64,000 nucleotides of DNA from Gammaproteobacteria bacterium (lineage in GTDB: Bacteria; Pseudomonadota; Gammaproteobacteria; Nitrosococcales; Methylophagaceae), in the NCBI GenBank assembly GCA_029248745.1, contig JAQWIT010000010.1:1-64000 (forward strand), read 5' to 3'. Under the pieces are notes generated by a model. That model was given only the letters and a program-made list of their open reading frames with translations, was not told where the DNA came from and searched no databases. The position numbers and the translations under genes were made by a program. Within the stretch, counting starts at the first letter, position 1. Every line of letters begins with the position of its first letter. Below are positions 54,817 to 64,000 of this stretch, one piece after another.

Positions 54817-55776
54817 ATGCAACAAAATTTCCTCGATTATGAGCAACCGATTGCTGAGTTAGAAGCGAAAATCGACGAGTTGCGTTATATGAGTAGTGAT
54901 AGTGATGATCTCAACATCACTGAGGAAATTCAAAAGCTACAGGATAAAACGGTTGGGCTCACAGAGTCTATCTTTGCGAATTTGACGCCGTGGCAAGTCA
55001 CTCAAATGGCACGTCATCCGCAACGTCCTTATACCTTAGATTATATTCACCGCATTATTACCGATTTTGAAGAATTGCATGGCGATCGCGTTTATGCCGA
55101 TGATCAAGCCCTTATCACGGGAATAGGTCGTTTAAATGGCCGTTCTGTGGTGGTGATTGGCCATCAAAAAGGGCGTGATACAAAAGAAAAAGTATCTCGC
55201 AACTTTGGTATGCCTCGACCTGAAGGTTACCGTAAAGCGTTACGTGTGATGAAAATGGCAGAACGTTTTGGTTTGCCTGTTCTGACATTCATTGATACAC
55301 CGGGAGCATATCCGGGTATCGATGCCGAGGAGCGTGGCCAGAGTGAAGCGATTGCACGTAATCTATTTGAAATGGCGCAATTGAAAACACCTATTATCAG
55401 CACTGTGATTGGTGAAGGTGGATCAGGTGGTGCATTGGCTGTTGGTGTAGCGGATCATTTAATGATGTTGGAATATAGTATTTATTCTGTTATTTCGCCT
55501 GAAGGTTGTGCGTCTATTTTGTGGAAAAGTGCCGACAAAGCACCTGAAGCAGCTGAAACCCTTGGCGTGACATCAGATCGTTTGAAAGAGTTTGGTTTGG
55601 TTGATGCTGTTATTCCTGAGCCATTGGGTGGCGCGCATCGTGATATGGATGAGATGGCTGAACGTGTTAAGCAAGCCATTGATGAAAAATTGACTGAATT
55701 AGAAACCATTTCTGGTGAAGGCTTGATTGAGCATCGTCAAAAACGCTTACTTAACTTCGGCGAATACGAGAACTAA
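54817..55776 (+). CDS. accA: Acetyl-CoA carboxylase carboxyltransferase subunit alpha
   Basis: AccA and AccD transfer the carboxyl group from biotin to acetyl-CoA for fatty acid synthesis. The 319-residue protein has the N-terminal helical region, then the crotonase-like core with 'RPYTLDYI', '[17 protein letters not shown]', '[20 protein letters not shown]', and '[20 protein letters not shown]' followed by '[13 protein letters not shown]'. Length matches E. coli AccA. It begins the conserved accA-tilS-pyrG block. Confidence 0.98.
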   Translation: MQQNFLDYEQPIAELEAKIDELRYMSSDSDDLNITEEIQKLQDKTVGLTESIFANLTPWQVTQMARHPQRPYTLDYIHRIITDFEELHGDRVYADDQALITGIGRLNGRSVVVIGHQKGRDTKEKVSRNFGMPRPEGYRKALRVMKMAERFGLPVLTFIDTPGAYPGIDAEERGQSEAIARNLFEMAQLKTPIISTVIGEGGSGGALAVGVADHLMMLEYSIYSVISPEGCASILWKSADKAPEAAETLGVTSDRLKEFGLVDAVIPEPLGGAHRDMDEMAERVKQAIDEKLTELETISGEGLIEHRQKRLLNFGEYEN

Positions 55777-55785
55777 TCTCGTCAC

Positions 55786-57111
55786 GTGAGAGATTGGCCC
55801 CAAAGCGTTGTTGAGCAAGTCGTTGAGGCCTGTGCTGGCGGCTCAGTCTGGATTGCCTACAGTGGGGGTGTTGATTCCCATGTTTTATTGCACTTATTAG
55901 CGACGAGTGGTCAGTTTCCTACTGAACAATTACACGCGATTCATGTTGATCATGGTTTGTCCGGGCAATCTGGCCAGTGGGCTGAACATTGTCAGCAGAT
56001 AGCCGCTGATCTGACAGTCGATTATGACTGTATTAAAGTGACTGTTAAAGGCATCGCAGATCACGGCATAGAGTCTGCTGCCAGACAGGCACGGTATGGG
56101 GCTATTGCCGATCATGTTCTCCCTCAAGACACTGTATTAACGGCTCAACATCAGAATGATCAGGCTGAGACTTTATTACTGCAATTACTTCGTGGGGCCG
56201 GACCAAAAGGTTTGGCGGCGATGCCGATACAATCATCGTTGGCAGATGCACAATTGTTACGCCCTTTATTGGATGTGACACAGGCGCAGATTGTTGCTTA
56301 TGCGAGGCAACATCAACTTCAATGGATTGAAGATCCTAGCAATCGTGATGTGCAATTCAACCGTAATTATCTACGACACCAGCTATGGCCTGTATTAACA
56401 GAACGTTGGCCACAGGCGTCTGAAGTTCTGTCGCGAAGTGCTCGACACTGTGCTGAATATGATGCTTTGGCTTATGACTTAGGCGTGTTAGATCTTCAGA
56501 CGGTTATTGTCGAGGATGAAACACGGCAGTTAGCAATCAGCGCGTTAATGCTGTTATCTACACAACGGCAAAGGAATGCAATCCGGACTGCATTACAGCA
56601 ATGGGATATGCCTTTGCCATCTCAGCGAGTTTTACAGGCCTTAATTGATGAGGTGTGCTTAGCAGAACAGGATCGGGTACCTATGTTGTCCTGGTTCGGG
56701 GTAGAAGTGAGGCGTTTCCAAGATAAACTGTTTTTTGATTTTCCAATCGGAGAATGGGATCACGAGGCCAGTTACGACTGTTCTGAACCAAACCCAATAG
56801 CGTTAGCTGATGGCCGGGTGTTGGATTGGGTTGAGACAGATATGGTTGGTATTAGGCCTGCGCAGTTTGAGCAAGGTCTAATATTATCTTTTCGCCAAGG
56901 TGGAGAGTCTATTCAGTTAGTAGGACATGCTCATCATAAGTCGCTTAAACATTTGTATCAGGAGTGGGCTATCCCTCCCTGGGAGCGGATGCATGTCCCG
57001 TTGTTATTCGTTGGTGATGAATTAATTGGCGTGGTCGGTTATGGCTATAGTCAACACTGTGTATTAAGCGAGGGTGAACAGGGCTATTTACCACTTATAA
57101 AGACAGTATAA
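55786..57111 (+). CDS. tilS: tRNA(Ile)-lysidine synthase
   Basis: TilS modifies C34 of tRNA-Ile(CAU) to lysidine so that it reads AUA. The 441-residue protein has the PP-loop 'WIAYSGGVDSHVLLHLLA', 'AIHVDHGLSGQSGQWAEHC', 'HQNDQAETLLLQLLRGAGPKG' and 'EDPSNRDVQFNRNYLRHQ', and a C-terminal TilS domain. The start is GTG 55786, nine bases after accA; there is no better in-frame ATG. Length matches E. coli TilS. Confidence 0.96.
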   Translation: MRDWPQSVVEQVVEACAGGSVWIAYSGGVDSHVLLHLLATSGQFPTEQLHAIHVDHGLSGQSGQWAEHCQQIAADLTVDYDCIKVTVKGIADHGIESAARQARYGAIADHVLPQDTVLTAQHQNDQAETLLLQLLRGAGPKGLAAMPIQSSLADAQLLRPLLDVTQAQIVAYARQHQLQWIEDPSNRDVQFNRNYLRHQLWPVLTERWPQASEVLSRSARHCAEYDALAYDLGVLDLQTVIVEDETRQLAISALMLLSTQRQRNAIRTALQQWDMPLPSQRVLQALIDEVCLAEQDRVPMLSWFGVEVRRFQDKLFFDFPIGEWDHEASYDCSEPNPIALADGRVLDWVETDMVGIRPAQFEQGLILSFRQGGESIQLVGHAHHKSLKHLYQEWAIPPWERMHVPLLFVGDELIGVVGYGYSQHCVLSEGEQGYLPLIKTV

Positions 57112-57180
57112 AAGCAAAGGAATTGCTAGTTTTTCATTGAGATAAAGGCATAAATTGTATACACTGTATAGCCAATTTGA

Positions 57181-58862
<1,682 letters not shown>

Positions 58863-58863
<1 letters not shown>

Positions 58864-59699
58864 TGCAGTTATGTGGACATCAGGTTGGCGGTAAGCAGCC
58901 ATTATTTTTAATCGCGGGTACGTGCGTTATTGAAAGTGAACAGATGACCATGGATGTGGCAGGTCGTTTGAAAGAATTGACTGATAGTCTAGGTATTCCG
59001 TTCATCTACAAATCATCTTTTGATAAAGCGAACCGGACATCGACCAAGAGTTATCGTGGTCCAGGTGTTGAGAAAGGCTTGGCGATTTTAGAAAAAGTGA
59101 AAAAAGAATATGGTCTGCCCCTGTTAACGGATGTGCATGAAGATACACCGCTGGCTGAAGTGGCGAGTGTAGTTGATGTACTACAAACACCGGCTTTTTT
59201 GTGCCGTCAGACTAATTTCATTTTAAAAGTAGCTGAGCAAGGTCTACCCGTTAATATCAAGAAGGGTCAGTTCTTAGCGCCTTGGGATATGACTCATGTA
59301 GCACACAAAGCCAAATCGACAGGTAACCAACAAGTTATGTTGTGTGATCGCGGTACATCATTTGGGTATAACACCTTAGTATCCGATATGCGTGGTTTGC
59401 CTCTGATGCGCAAGATGGATTGCCCTGTTGTTTTTGATGCGACACATTCAGTTCAGCAACCAGGTGGCCAAGGCGGTTCTTCTGGTGGTCAAAGAGAATT
59501 TGTACCTGTGTTGGCACGTGCTGCTGTGGCAGTGGGTGTAGCAGGTGTCTTTATGGAGACACATCCTGATCCAGAGCAGGCGTTAAGTGATGGGGCTAAC
59601 TCATGGCCATTGGCTAAAATGGAAGCCCTATTAGAGACCTTGATGACATTGGATGCAGCTGTGAAGCAACAAGATTTTATTGAAGACTCTTTAATATGA
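58863..59699 (+). CDS. kdsA: 3-deoxy-8-phosphooctulonate (KDO 8-P) synthase
   Basis: KdsA condenses phosphoenolpyruvate and arabinose 5-phosphate for the lipopolysaccharide inner core. The 278-residue protein has '[20 protein letters not shown]', '[16 protein letters not shown]', '[20 protein letters not shown]' and '[20 protein letters not shown]', all family signatures, in the metal-independent form typical of gammaproteobacteria. ATG 58863 overlaps the pyrG stop. eno follows. Confidence 0.98.
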
Positions 59700-59729
59700 T
59701 AAAGTATTAAGTGAATATAAATTAGTTAG

Positions 59730-61052
<1,323 letters not shown>

Positions 61053-61219
61053 AGACTCGTGACCACCCAAAGTACCAATTTGTATCACAGCGACTCGTCA
61101 CCTTGGACTACGTTATCATTTCCAGCAATAGAACGACTATTACTTGAAAGTGATGCCTTGCCAATGAGACGATTAGCAATACTAAAAACCGGTACTTTGA
61201 ATGGTAACGAATATATACC

Positions 61220-61501
61220 ATGAAACCAGTGATGATCTTGTTAACGTTGATATTAGTGTTATTACAATATCGCCTGTGGTTTAGCCATGCGGGATTACCA
61301 TCGGCAATGCATTTGCATCGCAGCGTTGAAATTCAGCAAGCTGAGAATGACAAGCTTGCAGAGCGTAATCAAGTCCTTGCCGCAGAAGTTCAAGATTTAA
61401 AAAGCGGCTTGGGTGCGATTGAAGAGCGTGCTCGTAGTGAACTGGGTATGATTAAGGAAGGTGAAACTTTCTTTCAGATCATTGAAGAGTCGGATGAGTA
61501 A
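61220..61501 (+). CDS. ftsB: Cell division protein FtsB
   Basis: FtsB joins FtsL and FtsQ in the divisome. The 93-residue protein has one N-terminal membrane helix ('MILLTLILVLLQYRLWF'), then a leucine- and glutamate-rich coiled coil from about residue 28, ending with the conserved 'EERARSELGMIKEGETFFQI'. It overlaps ispD by eight bases. The order eno-ftsB-ispD matches other gammaproteobacteria. Confidence 0.96.
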   Translation: MKPVMILLTLILVLLQYRLWFSHAGLPSAMHLHRSVEIQQAENDKLAERNQVLAAEVQDLKSGLGAIEERARSELGMIKEGETFFQIIEESDE

Positions 61502-62198
61502 TCCTCAATTCTGGGCCGTTGTGCCTGCAGCCGGTGTTGGCGAGCGAATGCAAGCTGATAAGCCAAAGCAATACCTTTTATTAAATGGACAAACCGTCAT
61601 TGAGCATACCTTGCAACGTTTGGCAGCTCACCCCGATATTGCGGGCATTATTGTGGCTATTTCCCCAAATGATGACTGGTGGCCAAGCATCTCTGTCTCT
61701 TTAGATTGCCCCTTACATGTTGTTGAGGGTGGTGCCCATCGTGCTGATTCTGTCTTAAATGGCCTAATGATTTTATCTGAATATCTCGATGATGATCCTT
61801 GGGTGTTGGTGCATGATGCGGCAAGGCCTTGTCTACGCGTGACCGATATAGACAAAATGCTGACATCTCTCTCTGAGCATGATGTGGGTGGTATCTTGGG
61901 TGTACTTGTTAATGACACCGTCAAACGCACTAATTTGAATAATGAGATCATGGAGTCAGTCGATCGTCGGAACTTGTGGCGTGCAGCAACGCCACAAATG
62001 TTTCGTTTAAGACAATTGAAACAGGGTTTAGAAACTGCCTTTTCACAACAAATGACGGTGACAGATGAAGCCAGTGCTATTGAATTAATGGGTTTAAGCC
62101 CGATGATGGTAGAGGGGCATAGTGATAATATTAAAATCACTGTGCCAGAAGATTTAGCTTTAGCCTCTTGGTTTTTACAACAGCAAGGAGAAGCCTAA
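61494..62198 (+). CDS. ispD: 2-C-methyl-D-erythritol 4-phosphate cytidylyltransferase
   Basis: IspD makes CDP-methylerythritol in the MEP isoprenoid pathway. From ATG 61494 the protein is 234 residues, with '[20 protein letters not shown]' near the start, '[11 protein letters not shown]' with the catalytic-site aspartate, 'VNDTVKRT' and '[11 protein letters not shown]'. The start lies inside the end of ftsB; an earlier in-frame start would extend into it without homology. The stop overlaps ispF by one base, an arrangement common for ispD-ispF. Confidence 0.97.
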   Translation: MSNPQFWAVVPAAGVGERMQADKPKQYLLLNGQTVIEHTLQRLAAHPDIAGIIVAISPNDDWWPSISVSLDCPLHVVEGGAHRADSVLNGLMILSEYLDDDPWVLVHDAARPCLRVTDIDKMLTSLSEHDVGGILGVLVNDTVKRTNLNNEIMESVDRRNLWRAATPQMFRLRQLKQGLETAFSQQMTVTDEASAIELMGLSPMMVEGHSDNIKITVPEDLALASWFLQQQGEA

Positions 62199-62674
62199 TG
62201 CGTATCGGACATGGTTATGATGTACATCGTTTTTGCGAAGGCGATAGCATTGTACTGGGTGGCGCTGAAATAGGGCATAGTCATGGCTTAGAGGCGCACT
62301 CTGATGGGGATGTACTGATTCATGCCATCTGTGATGCTTTATTGGGTGCGGCGGGCTTATGGGATATTGGTCATCATTTCCCTGATACCGATGATGATTT
62401 TAAAAATATCGATAGTCGCGTGTTGCTTCGGCGTGTCATTAAAGATCTCTACGCCCAAGGTTGGAAAGTAGCAAATATCGATAGCACAGTGATAGCACAA
62501 GCACCTAAGTTGGCGCCTTTTATTCCTGATATGCGTGAGAATCTAGCATCAGATTGTGCGGTCTCTGTGTCAGCAGTGAACGTTAAGGCAACAACGACAG
62601 AAACTTTAGGCTTTACAGGACGTAAAGAAGGTATTGCTGCCCATGCTGTTGCGTTATTGACTGCAGCAGACTAG
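62198..62674 (+). CDS. ispF: 2-C-methyl-D-erythritol 2,4-cyclodiphosphate synthase
   Basis: IspF forms the cyclic diphosphate of the MEP pathway. From ATG 62198 the protein is 158 residues, beginning '[12 protein letters not shown]' with the zinc-binding Asp8 and His10, then '[20 protein letters not shown]' with the third zinc histidine, and '[20 protein letters not shown]' at the C-terminus. AAGGAG precedes the start. Consecutive IspD and IspF steps are coupled in this operon; IspE is not here. Confidence 0.98.
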   Translation: MRIGHGYDVHRFCEGDSIVLGGAEIGHSHGLEAHSDGDVLIHAICDALLGAAGLWDIGHHFPDTDDDFKNIDSRVLLRRVIKDLYAQGWKVANIDSTVIAQAPKLAPFIPDMRENLASDCAVSVSAVNVKATTTETLGFTGRKEGIAAHAVALLTAAD

Positions 62675-62684
62675 GGCCTGTTCC

Positions 62685-63728
62685 TTGTGTGACTTTGACT
62701 TCTCGGCTTTAGCCCGACTCAATACTGTTGCGGTTGACTGTTCGGCTAATATTCGCGCCAATCCCAGCCATTTTCAAGTAGATGAGCAGCTGCCGTTCGA
62801 ACCTTATGGTGAAGGCGGGCATGTATTACTGAAAATTCGTAAACGCGGTGCTAATACCGATTGGTTAGCATCACAGCTAGCAGAATTTGCACAAGTGCCT
62901 AAACTGGATGTGGGTTATGCGGGTTTAAAAGATCGCCATGCCATCACCACACAGTGGTTCAGTGTCAAAGTCGAAGGGGCGCAAGAACCAAATTGGACAG
63001 ACTTTGATAATGATGACGTGCAAGTCATCGAAATAGGCCGTCATAAAAAGAAACTCAAGCGCGGTGTACTTTCAGGTAACCATTTTAAGCTGCGGTTAAC
63101 CACGGTGACAGGTGATCGAACGCTTTGGGAACATCAACTCGAGCACATTTCACAATATGGCGTCCCCAATTATTTTGCTGAGCAACGTTTCGGTCGCCAG
63201 GGAAATAATCTGCATAAAGCACAGCAGTGGTTTTCTGAGGGCAAAAAGCCAAAAAAACGCCAACAGAAAAGCCTGATTTTATCAGCGGCACGGTCATGGT
63301 TATTCAACTTAGTGTTAGCGCAACGCGTGCAACTGGGCAATTGGGATCAACTTTTGCAGGGTGATGTCATGTTACTGAGTGGAACCAAAGCCAGCTTATT
63401 TAATACAGAACTTGATGACAGTGCGTTGAACCAACGTTTACAAGCGATGGATATACATCCTACCGGCCCATTATGGGGTAGAGGGGCATTGAGAAGTCAA
63501 GATGATTGCGCCATTTTGGAGCGGTCGGTGTTGTCTGAGTGGCTAGATTGGTGCGAAGGTCTAGAGAGACAGGGGTTGACACAAGCTCGACGTTCGCTTC
63601 GCCTTTATCCAGCGTCTTTTGAATGGCAGTGGGTAGAGCACGATCTAGAACTACAATTCTATTTACCGGCGGGGTGTTATGCCACGGCTGTGTTGCGTGA
63701 ATTGGCGATGGTGACGGATATAAGTTGA
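62685..63728 (+). CDS. truD: tRNA pseudouridine(13) synthase TruD
   Basis: TruD makes pseudouridine-13 in several tRNAs. The 347-residue protein has the catalytic motif 'VGYAGLKDRHAITTQWFSVK' with Asp near residue 86, 'KRGVLSGNHFKLRL', and 'VPNYFAEQRFGRQGNNL' of the TRUD insertion. It appears to start with TTG 62685; no closer ATG keeps the conserved N-terminal 'IRANPSHFQVDEQLPF'. It continues the ispD-ispF-truD order of gammaproteobacteria, and a partial cysG-like gene follows in place of the usual surE. Confidence 0.95.
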   Translation: MCDFDFSALARLNTVAVDCSANIRANPSHFQVDEQLPFEPYGEGGHVLLKIRKRGANTDWLASQLAEFAQVPKLDVGYAGLKDRHAITTQWFSVKVEGAQEPNWTDFDNDDVQVIEIGRHKKKLKRGVLSGNHFKLRLTTVTGDRTLWEHQLEHISQYGVPNYFAEQRFGRQGNNLHKAQQWFSEGKKPKKRQQKSLILSAARSWLFNLVLAQRVQLGNWDQLLQGDVMLLSGTKASLFNTELDDSALNQRLQAMDIHPTGPLWGRGALRSQDDCAILERSVLSEWLDWCEGLERQGLTQARRSLRLYPASFEWQWVEHDLELQFYLPAGCYATAVLRELAMVTDIS

Positions 63729-63741
63729 GGGGTTGACCAGA

Positions 63742-63759
63742 GCCATCTCAACAGATGGC
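63742..63759 (+). other. Hairpin between truD and the cysG-like gene
   Basis: GCCATCT (63742-63748) and AGATGGC (63753-63759) form a perfect 7-bp stem with a CAAC loop, ending six bases before the ATG of the next gene. There is no T-run. It could sequester the ribosome-binding region of that gene. Confidence 0.5.
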
Positions 63760-63765
63760 ATTTGG

Positions 63766-64000
63766 ATGGATAATTTACCGATATTTTTAGATTTAAAAGA
63801 CAAATCTTGCCTTGTAGTTGGCGGAGGAGTAGTTGCAGCACGGAAAATGAGTTTACTCTGTCGTGTGAAGGCCAAAATTACGGTGGTTTCTCCTGCGTTA
63901 TCAGTAACGATGAGAATACGTGTGGGCGCAGGAGAGGTCAATTGGTTGGCCACATCGTTTTCAACTGAACTTGTGATGAACTTTGTCTTAGCCATTGCCG
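63766..64000 (+). CDS. Siroheme synthase / precorrin-2 dehydrogenase N-terminus (partial)
   Basis: The frame from ATG 63766 stays open to the window end (78 codons). It reads 'MDNLPIFLDLKDKSCLVVGG' then GGVVAARKMSLL, the NAD-binding start of CysG/Met8-type precorrin-2 dehydrogenases, followed by 'VVSPALS' and 'WLATSF' at family positions. CysG-type proteins oxidise precorrin-2 and insert iron to form siroheme, the cofactor of sulfite and nitrite reductases. The middle ('SVTMRIRVGAGEV') is less conserved than in most relatives. With only this part visible I cannot tell CysG from a single-domain CysG-N protein, nor exclude later damage. Confidence 0.8.
   Translation, partial: MDNLPIFLDLKDKSCLVVGGGVVAARKMSLLCRVKAKITVVSPALSVTMRIRVGAGEVNWLATSFSTELVMNFVLAIA

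Noticed and set aside
61053-61219. A possible small gene between eno and ftsB
   Set aside because: No start with a ribosome-binding site and no recognisable peptide; it looks like ordinary spacer and promoter sequence for ftsB.

Overview
The window looks like part of a gammaproteobacterial chromosome with an AT-leaning base composition (judged by eye). The protein families and gene orders fit a marine Thiotrichales/Piscirickettsiaceae-type organism (the Cycloclasticus or Methylophaga neighbourhood), but that assignment is inference. Signs used are the block thrS-infC-rpmI-rplT-pheS-pheT-ihfA-merR-tRNA-Pro, the block accA-tilS-pyrG-kdsA-eno-ftsB-ispD-ispF-truD, an aa3 oxidase cluster with Cox11 and SURF1, an Rnf complex and a nickel superoxide dismutase.

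Layout. 1-1.4 kb: rnfA, rnfB and the start of rnfC on the minus strand. 1.5-8.9 kb: DAHP synthase, a decayed MaoC-type gene, a LMW phosphatase/fructosamine-kinase pair facing rpiA, a peroxiredoxin, a Gfo/Idh dehydrogenase and a decayed radical SAM gene. 8.9-14.9 kb: mfd divergent from uvrC, then pgsA. 15-15.2 kb: tRNA-Gly and tRNA-Cys. 15.2-23.4 kb: a minus-strand respiratory cluster reading coxB, coxA, cox11, coxC, surf1, a SCO-like gene, ctaA, ctaB and then a Yip1 gene. 24-28.6 kb: a GltP-like symporter, galU, remnants of manC and csrA beside tRNA-Thr and tRNA-Asn, and an aminotransferase. 28.7-31.8 kb: uvrB, a broken DUF2971 gene and tRNA-Val. 31.9-39.3 kb: the thrS to tRNA-Pro block. 39.4-46 kb: an accessory stretch rich in fragments (heme/siderophore ATPase, RND permease, sensor protein) with intact DUF2130, sodN and MetX-like genes. 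46-53.6 kb: a YheT-family hydrolase, a cytoplasmic-looking YkuD protein with nagZ, an MscS channel and dnaE. 53.6-64 kb: a pilU pseudogene and the accA to truD block, ending in a partial cysG-like gene.

The window supplies replication (DnaE), all of UvrB, UvrC and Mfd for nucleotide excision repair, translation genes, two MEP-pathway steps (IspD, IspF), KDO synthesis, heme A synthesis and oxidase assembly. No CRISPR array, prophage, transposase or restriction system was recognised.

The most striking property is decay. At least nine genes are broken or truncated (MaoC-type dehydratase, PA0069-type radical SAM, manC, csrA, DUF2971, HmuV/FecE-type ATPase, RND permease, membrane sensor, pilU), while about fifty housekeeping genes are intact. 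Four of the nine lie next to tRNA genes. This suggests relaxed selection on regulation, pili, surface polysaccharide and efflux, as in a lineage moving toward host association or a narrow niche. I saw no clearly new multi-gene system. The best functional leads are the FN3K/LMW-PTP/rpiA grouping, a Ni-SOD whose nickel-binding N-terminus appears to be made by signal peptidase, and a YkuD-NagZ pair that may recycle peptidoglycan.
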